64,000 nucleotides of DNA, from NCBI GenBank assembly GCA_030544215.1, contig JARZZO010000006.1, positions 53,668,501-53,732,500 on the forward strand, in the 5' to 3' direction. Positions within the stretch are counted from its first letter, which is position 1. Every line of letters starts with the position of its first letter. The DNA comes from Zantedeschia hybrid cultivar. Lineage: Eukaryota > Streptophyta > Magnoliopsida > Alismatales > Araceae. Below, piece by piece: positions 33,612 to 46,589 of the stretch. The notes below the pieces were generated by a model. The model did not search any database and was not told the origin of the DNA. It was given only the letters and a program-made list of their open reading frames with translations. A program made the translations under genes and the position numbers.

Positions 33612-34836
33612 CACTCCCCAATTTACTCATTGCTAGTCCCTTAGCAATGCAAATAGAAGAAAAATTATGACAACAAAGAATTATCATGCTTCATTTATAG
33701 CTATCTATCATAATCAATTAAATGGTAGCTGATTGGTTAAGCTAAAGTTTTCATTTCCCACTACACTTTGGTTCATGACAGGTGATTGTGCATGTAAGTT
33801 GGCATGCTTAGAACTCATTTATGTCCTTTCCGTTATATCATCGCCTTTACTAATCATTTAGTTAGAACTACGTGGGGACGAGAAGAGAAAAGGGATTTTG
33901 TGATCAGCCCATGAAGATCGTTTTTCAGCTCTCGCCCCGACTCAGCACTTTCATGACTTAGTCCTCTTTTTAGTACAAGGGAATTTTTCATTTAGCGCGG
34001 CTTTTTCATTTAATTGCACTTTTGCCTTTGAGAATGCGTACTTTTTGCCACTCTCTTTGAATTGCCTGAGGGGAGGTGCGTACTTTTTACCACCTGCCTT
34101 CCTTTAACTCTTTTTGACACCTTATTTAACATTTAATGTTTACAAATGTCCCTTTTTAAATGACCGCCTCTTTAGAGTGTTGAGTGAGTTGGTCCCCTAT
34201 TATGAATCCTAACGTTCTTTTCATTCAATCCAAAAGAAAAAAAAATAGAATAGGTAATCTTATCCTTAGAGTTAATTCCAGTAATTTTATACTTTCAAGG
34301 TCTTTCACTTATTCTAAGTTGCTGTGTATGTGTGAAAATCATTCCTGTCGTGGTTTCTTGTGAAGTGGGCTATTCTGAACTTTAAAGGCTTTATCCAATT
34401 TAGCTAACATAAAACTAATTTATTTAAGATTCTCTTAATGAAACAAGATTTCATGTAACTTATGTGGGATGTGAAAAAAAAGTTTTTGAAAAATTTTGGA
34501 CCATTTTCTCAATTTTCTTCAACAGATTTTTCAAAAAATTGCATATTGATTGCCCCCCCCCCCCCCAACTTGAATGGTATTGTCCTCGATGACACAAAAG
34601 ATATGAAAACACATGCTAGCCATAAGAAAGCTGGGAAGGAGAGAAACAACCTGTAATGATGAGGATGCGACTTTACCAATGCCGACTGCTGCATAAAAAC
34701 CTAAAAATGAAAAGAAAAACATAAATAATATAAAATGTTGGGTTGCCTCCCGACAAGCGCTAAGTTTAACGTCTTCAGCCAAACGACAGTTCAGTTAATG
34801 CGGATCACTCAGCTCAATGGATTCCGGTGGCTCATT
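33612..34836 (-). other. A1 3' untranslated region
   Basis: This lies between integrase and the 3' LTR. It begins with the polypurine tract and contains a run of 14 C at 34553-34566. No coding signal was seen. Confidence 0.7.
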
Positions 34837-36111
34837 TTAAAGGTTTTCAATAAATGGTTTCAACCGTTGACCATTAACGGTGAAAGTGTTCCCATTCTTA
34901 GGATTCATGATTTTAACAGCTCCATAATCAAAGGCTTTAACGACCAAGAATGGTCCATCCCACGTGGACTTCAATTTTCCTGGAAATAGATGAAGCTTAG
35001 AGTTAAATAGCCAAACTTTCTGATTTGGAAGAAAAGATTTTCTCACAATATGTTTATCATGGAAAGCTTTAGTTTTGGCTTTATAGATCTTGGAGTTCTC
35101 ATAGGCCTCATTATGCAATTCTTCTAGCTCACTCAGTTGTAAGGTTCGGTGGGAACCAGCTTGGGCTAGGTCCAGATTGACTTATTTAATGGCCCAATAT
35201 GCCCTATGTTTCAATTCCACCGGAAGGTGACACGCTTTTCCAAAAATCAGGCGATAAGGAGACATGCCAATAAGAGTTTTGTAAGCGGTCTGATAGGCCC
35301 ATAAGGCATCATCTAACCTTTCAGACTAATCTTTTCTATCGGGCCTAACGGACTTTTGTAGAATATTCTTGATCTCTCTATTGGAAACTTCCACTTGGCT
35401 ACTGGTTTGGGGATGATAAGGGGTAGCCAGCTTGTGATTAATCCAGTATTTCTTAAGCAAAGCTCGAAACTGGTAATTCGTGAAATGCGTTCCCCCATCA
35501 CTTATGATAGCTTTAGGCCATACGAGCCGAGAAAAGATATTTTTCTGGACGACTTTAATGACCACTTTATAATCCTTGGTTCGGGTGGCTACTGCTTCAA
35601 TCCACTTAGAGACATAATCCACCGCTACCAGGATATATTCATGTCCAAAAGAAGGTGGAAAAGGTCCCATAAAGTCTATCCCCCAAACATCAAAGACTTC
35701 AACTACCAAGATTGGGTTGAGTGGCATCATGTCCCTTTTTGCCATATTTCCTACAGCTTGGCATCTCAAACAAGTTTTGTTGAACTCATGGGCATCTTTG
35801 AAGAGTGTGGGCCAATAAAAACCACTTTGCAGGACCTAGGCTGCAGTTTTCTTCCCCGATAAATGCCCCCCACATGCCAGATTATGGCAGAAGTTGAGAA
35901 CACTCTATTGTTCTTCTTCAGGAACACATCGCCTAATGATTTGATCAGGACAAAATTTGAATAGTTTCGGATCCTCCGAGAAATAATACTTCTTTTGGGA
36001 AAAAAATATGTCCTTCTCACTTTTAGTCCATCCTTTCGAGAGTTGATTAGTCACCTTGTAATTGACAAAATGAGCATACCAAGGTGTAACAATGTGAGAA
36101 ATGGCCAGCAC
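34837..36111 (-). pseudogene. pol: A1 pol, integrase
   Basis: The C-terminal part (34837-35118) has KVWLFNSKLHLFPGKLKSTW typical of Athila. The core (35326-35769) has WGIDFMGPFPPS, ISDGGTHF and a glutamate in SQVEVSNREIK. The zinc domain lies at about 35766-36111 and is split by frame changes. The parts are in different frames, so the gene is broken. Confidence 0.9.
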
Positions 36112-36228
36112 ATGCTCATCAGGAAATGAATCAGTTATTGGTGCACTTTCGAAAATCAGAATTCAGGATAGGTGGTCAGTTACCACATTCTCAGAACCCT
36201 TTTTATCCCGAATTTTCAAATCAAATTC

Positions 36229-37497
36229 CTAAAGGAGTAAGATCCATTTTATAAGTCTGGGCTTCACATCCTTCTTGGTCAAAAGGTACTTCAGAGCTGA
36301 GTGATCAAAATAGATTATGACTTTTGCCCCTAAAAGATAAGATCTGAATTTTTCTATGGCAAAAACCACAGCTAATAATTCCTTTTCTGTGGTGGTATAA
36401 TTCATTTGAGTATCTGCAAGGGTGCGACTTGCATAATAGATCACCACGGGACACTTGTTGATTCTTTGTCCCAATACGGCACCGATAGCATAGTCAGAGG
36501 CATCACACATGATTTCGAAGGGCAAAGACCAATCTGTGGATTGAAGAATCGGAGCTTTGGTCAAAGATTCCTTCAGACAATTGAATGCCTTGATGCAAGA
36601 TTAATCTATTTGGAAAGGAACATCTTTAGCTAGGAGAAGAGTTAAAGGCCGGGCAATTTGAGAGAAATTGTGGATAAACCGGCGATAGAAACCGGCATGG
36701 CCAAGGAATGAACGGATCTATCTGACCGAAGTGGGAGGAGGAAGATTAGATATGAGATCGATCTTAGCTTTATGTACCTCTATCCCCCTTTCAGATACAA
36801 TGTGGCCTAGAACAATGCCCTCTCGAACCATAAAATGGCTCTTCTCCCAGCTAAGTATCAAGTTGGTTTCTATGCATCTAGCTAGCACCTGTTTAAGATT
36901 CTCTAGGCAATTTTCAAAAGAATCCCCGAAAATTGAAAAATCATCCATGGAAACTTTGAGGAATTCTCCCACCATATCAAATAATATAGCCATCATACAT
37001 CGTTGAAATGTGGTTGGTGCTTTGCATAATCAAAACGGTATTCTCCTGAAAGCAAACGTGTCATAAGGGCATGTAAAGGTCGTCTTTTCTTGATCTTCTA
37101 GGTAAATAGCCACTTGATTGTACCTAGAGTACCCATCTAGGAAGCAAAAGTACTTCCGGCCCGATAACTTTTCAAGAATCTGATCCATGAACAGGAGTGG
37201 AAAGTGATTCTTCTTAGTCATGAGATTCAGCTTTCGGTAATCATTGCACACTCTCCATCTCGTGGTAGGCCTAGTAGGTACCTCCTCACCCTGATCATTC
37301 TTGATAACCGTCAATCCGGACTTCTTTGGTACCACTTGGGTTGGGCTGACCCATTTGTTATCCGATATGGGGTAAATGATACCTACATCCAGCCATTTCA
37401 CAACCTCTTTCTTAACCACCTCTTTCATGTTTGGGTTAAGCCACCTTTGCATCTCCCGACTGAGCTTAGAATTCTCTTCCATATAGATGTGATGCAT
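36229..37497 (-). pseudogene. pol: A1 pol, reverse transcriptase and RNase H
   Basis: RT is read from 37497 down. It shows PKKSG, the YFCFLDGYS aspartate block and a second catalytic block, SMDDFSIFG. A serine stands where most relatives have phenylalanine or tyrosine before MDD. RNase H (36229-36564) has FEIMCDASDYAIGAVLGQ and YYASRTL. Stops at about 37028 and 36716 separate the blocks. Confidence 0.9.
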
Positions 37498-37754
37498 GCA
37501 AATGGACGGCTAATTCCCTTTAAATCGGCCACCGACCATCCAATGGCACCCTTATGATCTTTAAGGACCTCGGTTAATTGGGTCTCCTCCGGTGATGTGA
37601 GATTTGCCGCAATGATGACCAGGAGAGTTTGGTCCAGGCCCAGGAAGATATACTTGAAAGACTCAGGTAATGGCTTGAGTTCAAGCTCAAGAGGGTCCTC
37701 TAAGGATGGCAAAGCAGGCTCAGATTGCAAGGCTGGTAAAGGTTCAACCTTGGG

Positions 37755-38279
37755 CTAAGACGTTAATGGGTTAGGAGAATCTTTTAAGTAATTGGCTTCC
37801 TCTAAAAGATCATGTGTGAACATCACATTTTCTTCAACCAAATTATCCAAGATATAATTAGTATGGCATTCTTCTTCTTGATCTGGATATTGGGATGCTT
37901 TGAAGACATTAATCTTGACTTTTTGACCCCCAAAGGATATGTCCATCATGCTAGTTTCACAATTGATGTTAGCTTTGGCGGTGGCCAAAAATGGACGTCC
38001 TAGGATGATCGGGGTATAAATGAGCTCCTCGGGTGAGGCCATATCCAGAATGAGAAAATCCATGGAGAAGTAGCAATCATGAACTTTTACAATAACATCC
38101 TCAATGAGTCCCCGTAAAATTTTTACAGACCTATCTGCTAACTGCAAGACGATGGATGTGGGCCTCAGTTCCCCAATATCAAATTTTTCAAAAATAGCAG
38201 TTGGCAATAAGTTCACACTAGCGCCCAAATCTAATAATGCTCTATTAAATGTGACTCCACCTATATTACATGAAATCAA
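37755..38279 (-). CDS. pol: A1 aspartic protease region
   Basis: The open frame holds RALLDLGASVNLLP; the usual active-site D-T/S-G is DLG here, so the catalytic residue pattern is altered (threonine or serine to leucine). Downstream GRPFLATAKANINCE is the second conserved block. The product would cleave gag and pol. A linker to RT continues to 37425 in another frame. Lack of the hydroxyl residue suggests an inactive enzyme, though the rest of the domain is intact. Confidence 0.85.
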   Translation of the reverse strand: MISCNIGGVTFNRALLDLGASVNLLPTAIFEKFDIGELRPTSIVLQLADRSVKILRGLIEDVIVKVHDCYFSMDFLILDMASPEELIYTPIILGRPFLATAKANINCETSMMDISFGGQKVKINVFKASQYPDQEEECHTNYILDNLVEENVMFTHDLLEEANYLKDSPNPLTS

Positions 38280-38285
38280 AGGTGC

Positions 38286-40264
38286 TCAAGGGTCCTTCAA
38301 TTTCTTAGGTAGATGGTTCATTAAAATCACACTCACATCCTCTGAAAGTCTAACCTTTTCGGGAGTCAATCTCCATTCCCTTCTTGGCGTGCACAATTCC
38401 TTTAGGAACTTAGCATAAGCTGGCACATGCTTGATAGTATCAAGGAGTGGAATATTGATTTGAACTTGTTTAAATAATTCCATCAGCTCCTCATTCTGGG
38501 CCAGTTTCTTCCTGGCAGTGGGCTTTGCTAATAAAGCGTTTGGGAATGGCACCCGTGGTTGATATGAGCTTGGGCCTTCATCCAACTTTCCTTTTCCTTT
38601 CGGATCTCCCCCCAACTTCTCCATATTGGGCTCAGCCTCACTTTCACTTTCGATTTCCTGAGGCCCACTAGTGGAACCTTCTGCTACCTCCCCATCCTTC
38701 TGTGGGTTCTCCAAACTCTTCCCACTCCTAAGGGCTGAAATAGCTTTAGCATTCTCAAATTGCGGCTCTTTAGGTTGTGCTAGTGGGCCAGATTGAGGTA
38801 AAAGGCCCGATTGGGATGGAAAACGTGGAGGTTGATTTCTCGGATTAGCAATGGGTTGACTAGGAAGTTGGCCCATTTCCCTCCTCATAGCGGCTTTAGC
38901 TAATTGCCCCATTTGACTCTCCAACTTAGAAATAGATTGTTGTTGGGTCAAGATAAGTTGTTGGAGTTGTGTGAATTTGTCATCAAAATTGGGCTGAGGA
39001 GGTTGTTGATAAGTTGGTGGAGGAGGATATTGAGTGGATTGTCCTGATTGGAAGGATTGATAGTGGGCTGGTTGAGAGAATTGGGCTGGAGAGAAGTGGC
39101 CCTGTGGTCCCCTAGCCTGTACATTTCCATAGAAATTGGACTGATGTTGAAATGAATTATGTGACTTTTGGGCTTGATGCATGGAAGGATTAGACATTTG
39201 TAAAGGAGCCTGCTAGTTCTTCCACGAAAAATTAGGGTGATTTCTCCAGCCCGGATTGTAAGTATTAGAGAATAGATCATTATTGGGCATGAAGAATCCC
39301 TGGGCAGCTTGAACTTGTTCTTGCATGAACGGTGGTAATTGGGCCGCAGCTAGGCATTCATTCACTTGATGGGCCGGACTTGCACACAAAGCACAAATAT
39401 CATGAGAGATGGAAGATGGGCCTTCATATGGACTAGATGGTGTTGGATAGGTAGGTTCTTGCTTGTTTAAGGCTAAGAGTTGATCTAACTTTTGGGCCAA
39501 GATATCTACTTTATCCAATTTCTGATTGATCAGATTGATGTCCATTCTAGATTCGGGCTCTCCACGAGCCTTAAGTTCATACATTCTGTCCCGCTTAGAT
39601 GGCCCAACAGACATCTCATAAGATGATAATGAGGTATGATTGATAGAATTTTCACTTAACATCTCAAAAAGGTCATAAGCCTCATCTTCATTTTTCATCA
39701 TAAATGCCCCTCCACCTGAGGCATCCACCATTTGTCTGAACTGTTCAGACAATCCTTCATAGAATGCTTGGACAATTTGCCACTTTGATAAGCCATGATG
39801 AGGGCATTTCCTAAGCAATTCTTTTAATCTTTCCCAAGATTCATGGATCAATTCCCCGGGAGTTTGGGCAAAACCCGTGATAGCCCTTCTCATGGTATTG
39901 GTCCGCCCTATGGGATAGAACTTCTTTAGAAATTGTTTTTGCATTTCTTCCCATGTCCTAATGGGCCTACCTATAATCCCCAGCCAATATTTGGCCTTAT
40001 CCTTCAATGAAAATGGAAATAAGGTTAATTTAAGGGCATCATCGGTAAAATTTTGGATCTTCACCGTGGAACAGATTTCTAGAAATTCATCTAAGGATCT
40101 TCATTCGTATTCCCATAAAAAGATGGGAAGATCTGAATGGTGCTTGATTTAATTTCATATTGATTGGCCGGATTCTGAGGAAGGTGAATACAAGATGAAG
40201 GTTGATATTGATTTGGGATGAAATAATCCTTTATTTGCTTCGGTGGATCATGATTATCGGCCAT
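38286..40264 (-). pseudogene. gag: A1 gag
   Basis: Translation would begin at the ATG complement 40262-40264 (MADNHDPP). A frame change near 40090 separates it from the main gag domain at 39213-40064. The proline- and glutamine-rich part with the polar C-terminus lies at 38286-39197. A stop near 39210 separates the blocks. The gag domain has the KYWLGIIGRP and WERLKELLRKCPHHGL motifs. It forms the particle shell. Confidence 0.9.
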
Positions 40265-40821
40265 TTGATCTTACGGTGGATTTTTGTGATGGATAATTCT
40301 CTCAATTTCAGCAATCGGTCCTAGAAGATTAGGGATTTGAGATCTCCTACCTTGCATACACTAGGACGAAGAGAGAGAAGAAGGATTTGAATTTTATTTT
40401 TCTTTCACTTTTTTTTTTTAATATGCAAACAAATTGTCAAACAATCTTAACCTAATGACTTAGGGTTGACCTAGACTTCTATGTGAATTTTCTCACAAGG
40501 TGAATGGGGTCCACCTCGAGTCACAACCACAATCAGTCAATGGCCAAGTAAGAGGTGGGGTAGTGGGAGGCTCCCCCTACTTTCGTAGGGACCTAATTAA
40601 GAAACTACTTTCCCGCTTAGGCATTTGCCGTTTAACCTCTAGCCTAGACACCGTTGCCAAAAATGGAGGCAATCCGAAATTTAAACCACTCACAGTGTGA
40701 ACCCTAGAGCCCTTTCAACTTGCTTTCAGTGGATTAGAAAATGACAATGCAAGGAAGGTGATTTGTGGGCTAAGGAAGGGTGATGAAATCCCCTGTCTCT
40801 CTTTTCATACCTACACATGGC
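40265..40821 (-). other. A1 5' leader and junction with T-B
   Basis: The minus strand has a TTTTTGGCAACGGTGTC stretch (about 40647-40666) near where a primer site would be, but no LTR follows. T-B similarity begins at about 40822. The boundary is approximate. Confidence 0.55.
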
Positions 40822-41940
40822 TTGAACAAACAAATTAAATATATGTTCAGGCTTAGCCCCTTTCCCAGTTAAGTAACTGGCTACTTGATCCTATCCTCAG
40901 TAGAAGGGTCAAAGGACGAAGCCTCTATTTAATGAAGGCAAATAAAGATGATTAAAGGGGAATAAATAGTAAGACGCAAGATGCAAGCATGCAAATGCTC
41001 AGTGAAAATAGAAAGGATGCAACACACATGACGTGACAAACAAATGCTAATTGAAATATTTTTATTTTACTATTGCAATTTTTGAAATATCTAATTTTTT
41101 GGGGGTTTAAAAATATTCAATTTTTTTGTAGTTTTGAAATATTCAATTTTTCGTGGTTTTGAAATATTCATTTTTTTTGTGGTTTTGAAATAAGACATCA
41201 ACTAAATAAATTAAAGACCAGCATGGTACTTGGATCAAAAGAGTATATTATTCATTAACTTAATTCCCAAATCATTCTTCAACGACCTAATCAAACTTAT
41301 CGTGCTTGAGTTATTTTTATGTTCGTGATCCCATTCGATGGTCTGACTCTTAGTCAACCTAGGCCATCCCTCCAGTTTGGAATACGCCTCTTTAGAACGA
41401 AAGGAAGAATTGGTCTAGAAAGCCCACGAGAGGGTTCCGGAGACCCAAAAAGATATCCCTCCTTTAACCCAAAAAGATGTCCCTCCTTTATCAACCTTGT
41501 GCTCCCTTTCATTTGATTTTATGGCCTTTCGATGTAACGTTTGTCATGTTGAATGAGCTTTTGACTTTGTTGGCTTTTTGCCTTCATGCTTTTTCTTTTG
41601 CTTTTTGTGAGGCGGATCTCATCCTTTTTTTTATAACGGTCTCCTACTAAGATGGCGGGTATTTTTGGTAGGCTATTCTAAGCCTCGTTGCGACATCGTG
41701 GGCCGAAAGTAAAAACTGAAGTTTTCTTTTAAAAAGAATGAGTCGTACTTTACACCCTTAGTCAAGTTTTCGACGTTCTTCGGGCTTCGCATCTCTTGTT
41801 ATTCACGAACCAAACGTGTTTGTGTGCAATAATGTGTTTGAGTTAGATTACCAAAGACTAATAAGGGAATTAGAGTTTTCGAATTTTCAGACCTTACTGG
41901 TCCTTGCACCATGCTGATCGACACACTCATTTATGTGTAG
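40822..41940 (-). other. T-B non-coding region downstream of integrase
   Basis: This aligns with 27604-28904 in T-A, with the same T-rich repeats (41055-41190) and the island with CTCCTACTAAGATGGCGGG at 41640. No coding sequence was seen. Confidence 0.7.
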
Positions 41941-43316
41941 TACTTCTTAAGATAGAGACCATTCCAGGGATGAGTTAGCTCTTGCCCTTCTGCATTAACT
42001 AAGTAATAGGCATTACCAGGAAAAGCATGCGAGATAACATAAGGTCCTTCCCAATTAGGTTAGAGCTTAGAATGCGGACCACTAGGTTTCACGAAGATTC
42101 TTTTAACAACCATTTACCAACTTTGAGTTTTCGTTCAATGATTTATTTTGGAAAAAACGTGTTAATATGTTCTGATATACTCATGCATGATTAGCAGCTG
42201 ACCATCTTTTCTCGTCTAAGAGTTCCAATTGAGCCAGGAGTGTTGAGCGGTGCTCATCAGTGGAAAACTCATTGTTCAACTATACTCTTAAGGACGGGAT
42301 GAGGATTTCGAATGGAACTACCGCCTCCATTCCAAATGTTAAAGAATATGGAGTACGCCCAGTAGGTGTGCGGATTGAAGTTCGATATGCCCATAAAACT
42401 TCCATTAATTTCTCTAGCTAGTCAGTATATCGGTTAGATTTACACGTTTTCTTGATAATTTTTATCAAAGCCTTGTTAGTTGCATCTGCTTGGCCATTGC
42501 CTTGCGGATAGTATGGAGACGAATGATGCAATGCAATTTTATACCTGTTGCAGAGGTCCTTCAACTCTTGTGATATGAACTGTGGTCTATTGTCAGTGAC
42601 GATGCTGCTTGGAATTTCGAATCTTGTGATGATGTTCTTCATGATAAACTTGCAAACGGTAGACGCTTTGACTTCCGTGTAAGCTTCAACTTCTGCCCAC
42701 TTTGTGAAGTATTCCATTGTCGTGAGAATAAAGGATTTCTCCTTAATGCCGGAATTAGGATCACTGAGAGGTCCAATGATGTCGAATGCCCACATGGAGA
42801 AAGGCCATGGAGAAGAAATAGGACGGAGTGAAGATGCGGGGGAATGGATCTTGTCGGCATAAAGTTGACACTTAGCACACCTACAAACATACCCTACACA
42901 GTCTTCTTCCATGGTTGGCCAGTAGAATTTTTGTCTAAGGATCTTCTTTGATAACATTTGTCCATTAATGTGGCCACCACAAACTCTAGCATGAGCTCTT
43001 TCCATAACCCTCCAAAGCTCATCTTCGTCCAAGCATCTCAGAAGAACACCGTTAAAACCTCGTTTATAAAGCGCTCCTCCAATTAGGGTGTATCTCTGAG
43101 CAACTCTCCTGATAGTCATTTTCTCCTCAGTTGTGGTCTCTTCACGGTACGACTGATCTTCACAGTATTTGGCAATCTCAAAATACCATGTTTCTCTTCA
43201 TCTTCCATCTCTTCTTGTAATTCCAATAGCAGGATCTCTCGCTTCTCCACAATATCTCCATCTCTAACCTTCTTCAGCAACTTCTCTTTAGTCCTAAGGA
43301 ATGAAGGGTCTTTCAT
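41941..43316 (-). pseudogene. pol: T-B pol, integrase
   Basis: A long open block (42418-43119) has the HHCC zinc domain (GGHINGQ, CVGYVCRCAKCQ), the aspartate in WAFDIIGPL, a changed ITDNG (VTDNR) and a glutamine-alanine-aspartate stretch (NGQADATNK) where T-A has a glutamate. The triad glutamate is therefore replaced. The C-terminal part (41941-42400) and the N-terminal linker (43116-43316) are in other frames. Confidence 0.9.
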
Positions 43317-43329
43317 GGCGGGTGAAAGA

Positions 43330-43835
43330 TGCCTATGGACGATGATCGATTCAGGTTGTTTGTTGATTGGGAAATTTAGAGATGATGCGAGAGAAGCTAA
43401 AGCGTCAGCTAGAATGTTCTGATTTCGAGAAACATGGACAAATCAATCTAGTGAAAAGCTTGGCATACGCAGAAGTGAGTTCTTAGTAAGGCTTGAGTTT
43501 AGGATCAAGAGTACGATATTTAGCAAGCACTTGGCGAAGGATTAGCTGACTATCACCTACAATACTGAGCTTAGTGGCACCATAAAGATGAGTAGCCTCG
43601 AGACCGGCAAGAAGAGACTCATATTCAGCGATATTGTTGGTGACAGGGAAGTCAAACTGAAAGGCTTGTGGAATGGTGACACCTTCAGCTGATAGTAGAA
43701 CAATGCCGATACCCTTACCATGAGAGTTCAAAGCTCCGTCAAAATGCAGAGTCCACATATCGTCTTTGATTCTGTCTATGGACATCAGTTCCTCATCCGA
43801 AAACTCCAATCGGACTGGATCAAAACGAGGAAGAG
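43330..43835 (-). pseudogene. pol: T-B pol, archaeal-type second RNase H
   Basis: The clean block at 43483-43809 shows LHFDGALNS, AEYESLLAGLE and VGDSQLI, the acidic residues of this RNase H. The C-terminal ADALASLAS part is near 43380-43420 after a frame change. The domain defines the Tat clade. Confidence 0.88.
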
Positions 43836-45152
43836 GGTGATAAGCAAGATGTTCTACGATGGCATAACCTTTGATTGCTTTATGTTGAATATAGATGATA
43901 TCGAATTGAGAGAGAAAGCTCTGCCATCGTACTAATCGATCGATGAGAACAGATTTCTCGAGAAAAATTTGATGGGATTCATCCTAGCGATGAGATGGAC
44001 TTCATGGGCCAGGAAATAATGCTTCAGCTTCTGAACCACCCATACTAATGAAGCACATGTTTTCTCCATTGCGGTGTATCTCTGTTCTGCGGGGTTGAGG
44101 AGTTTAGAGAGATAATAGGTTGCCCTCTCCTTTCCTTCTTCATCTTCTTGTGCTAAGACAGTCCCCACCGCGTCATCTAGGACAGAAATATATAAAACTA
44201 AAGGTTTGTCCGGAGATGGTGGTCTCAAAATAGGAGGACTTACTAGATATGTCTTCAATCCATTAAATGCCTCCTGACACTTATCGTCCCATGCAAACTT
44301 GACATCCGGCTTAGTAAGCTCGTAAAACGGCATACACCTTTGTGAGTGCTAGGAGATAAAGTGGCGAATAAATTGCAACCTCCCGATCAATCCTCTTAAT
44401 TCTTTCAAATTTCGGGGAGGTGGCATCTCCCTAATAGCCTTAGCCTTGTTGGGCTCGATCTCAATGCCCCATTTGCTCACGATGAATCCTAACAACTTCC
44501 CTAATGATACACCAAATACACACTTTTTGGGATTCATCTTCAATTGATATTTTCTTGACCTTTCCAAAACTCTCACCAATACCTTGGCATGCTCAGCCTT
44601 AGTCTTGGACTTCACTAACAGATCATCCACATACACTTCTAAATCAATGTGCATCATGTCATGGAATATAGCCATCATAGCTCTCTGATAAGTGGTTCCA
44701 GCATTCTTCAGTCCGAACGGCATAACAACATAACAATCAGTGCCCCAAGGTGTAGTGAACGACGTCTTCTCTTGGTCCTCTTCAGCCAAGTGAATCTGAT
44801 TATACCCTGAGAATCCATCCATGAATGACAGTGTTTCATAACCAGCTGTGTTGTTGATGAGTACATTTATGTGAGGCAGTGGAAAGTCGTCTTTAGGACA
44901 TGCCCGATTCAAATCTCGGAAGTCAATGCAAATCCTGACCTTCCCATCCTTTTTCATGACCGGGACTATATTTGCCACCCATTGCAGATAGAGGACAACT
45001 CTAATAAATTTGGCTTTATGCAATTTATCGACCTCTTCTTTCATCTTCAAAACCATTTGAGGGTAGAATCGCCTCAATTTCTGTTTAACCGGACTAGCTA
45101 AATCTTTCAATGTTAATCGGTGTTCGACTAAGGAAGAATCTAATCCCGGCAT
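43836..45152 (-). pseudogene. pol: T-B pol, reverse transcriptase and RNase H
   Basis: RT is open from 45152 to 44349. It has PGLDSSLVEHRL at the start, DFPLPHINVLI, the YVDDLLVKSK motif near 44620-44650 and an RNase H that follows at 43932-44333 (YYLSKLLNPAEQRYTAMEK). A TAG near 44349 separates the two. This is the best preserved RT of the Tat copies in view. Confidence 0.9.
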
Positions 45153-45221
45153 ATCTTCATAGCTCCAGACGAAAGTGACCTTATAGTCTCTGAGAACTCA
45201 AACCACTGCCTCCTCATCCGT

Positions 45222-46589
45222 TTAAGAAAGATTTTTACTGACGAGGACAACCTTAGGTTCGTCTTCAGTTCCTAGATTAATCTCTTTGGTAGGTTCTTCT
45301 ACAGCAACTGATGGTTCGTTAAATCTCTTCACTCCACTAATATACGCCTCAGCCGTATCCTCGTCAACTTCTTCATCTTCAGTAATGGGGTCTTTCTCGT
45401 GTAAAAGTTCATATACCCCATACCCGTCATCGACTAACCCATCAACTTCACATTCTTCTGGCATCTTAATGGAATTCTCTAACAGCTGCAGAATCTGAGC
45501 AAGAAAGGCATCTTAAAGCTAGATCTTGGAGGTATCTATCTGGAACTTATCTACCCATAGACTTCCTAACCTGACTAACTTCACTAGACTCCCTAACCAC
45601 ATTAAATTGCCTACCGTTAGACTAACTATCATGACCTAGTGAGGACGAAGAAGGATAAAAATCAAGGGATGCAGGATGTGACACAGGTGAATCCTCCTGA
45701 AAGGAGGGGCAGAGCAGATCTAGAAGAGAGTCTTGCCCAAATGACCCGCGCGATGGGGTATATTCGGACAAGTATTTCCTCGACGAGGATACGAGAGGAG
45801 GGAGTTGTCAAATTGGCATTTTTTTTTTGAGATTATTAGAGTTTTTCATAAAACAAGAGTGAATCTGGAAAGGAGGAGAGTGAGAAAGTAACGGCACCTA
45901 GGCCAAAGGATGGGGGGATCATACAATAGTATGTCCCAGATCAGATCATGGATCTTCTCAAAATTGAGAGGAATCTGAGGAATTAGGTCCCGAAGGGACA
46001 AAGTAACCATGATCGGCGGAGCCTAAGGAATATCTTCAGTAACGACCCTCGACCAGGTCTGGGTTAGGAGCAGAGTGCGGAACAGGATATGGAGGGTGAA
46101 AATATGATGGGGATAAGCTTTCCTCCAAAGAAGATAAATGGTGAATCCAGGCTGATAAGGGTCATCAGGCTCCCCTTCGTCTGTCTCTTCACTTAGCAAA
46201 ATTCTTTTATCAAAAATGGCCCTAGGCCCTTCAAACAATTCATCAATCAACAGAGGCCACTTTGGTTCTGAGGGATCAAAGAACAGCATGTTCAGAGCAA
46301 TGTACAGGAGTCGGCTTGATGTTCAAAGAATGAGCAGCAGTAAGGATCGGCATGCTCGTTACTTTAATAATCCGTCCCTTATAAGGAAACTTGAGGCATT
46401 GATGGTTTGTAGAGGGTATGGCCTCAAGAGATTTGATGTAGGGACGACCAAGGATGACTTTTAAAGAGAGGTCGATCTCCAAGATGTGGAACTCGACCTC
46501 GGTATGACAAACGGGACCTAACTCTACCTTCAAGTAAACCATTCCTAGAGGGGAACGGGTAGAGTTGTCGTAGGCGATAACAGAGATGG
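45222..46589 (-). pseudogene. pol: T-B protease C-terminal part and protease-RT linker
   Basis: The protease continues from C3 at 46589 to about 46300 (MVYLKVELGPV, VILGRPYIKSLEA). The frame passes straight from HSLNIKP to TPVHCSEHAV, which in T-C lie about 590 bp apart (62125 versus 62718). The G-patch segment is therefore deleted. Acidic linker blocks follow (KRILLSEETDEGEPDDPYQP at 46023-46289; EKDPITEDEEVDEDTA at 45222-45464). The stretch 45465-46022 has no long frame. Confidence 0.85.
46585..46589. other. Left target-site duplication of C3 (GATGG)
   Basis: GATGG is repeated at 55881-55885. Removing C3 plus one copy restores the T-B protease frame. Confidence 0.95.

Larger units (their letters stand above)
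32259..40821 (-). mobile_element. A1: Athila-lineage Ty3/gypsy element without a 5' LTR
   Basis: The element has its 3' LTR (left), integrase, RNase H, RT, protease, gag and a 5' leader (right). The gag (LTLFPFSLKDKAKYWL, QFLKKFYPIGRT) and protease (LLDLGASVNLLP) are characteristic of Athila. After the leader, T-B sequence begins at about 40822 with no LTR between, so the 5' end was lost. Stops and frameshifts occur in most domains. Confidence 0.9.
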
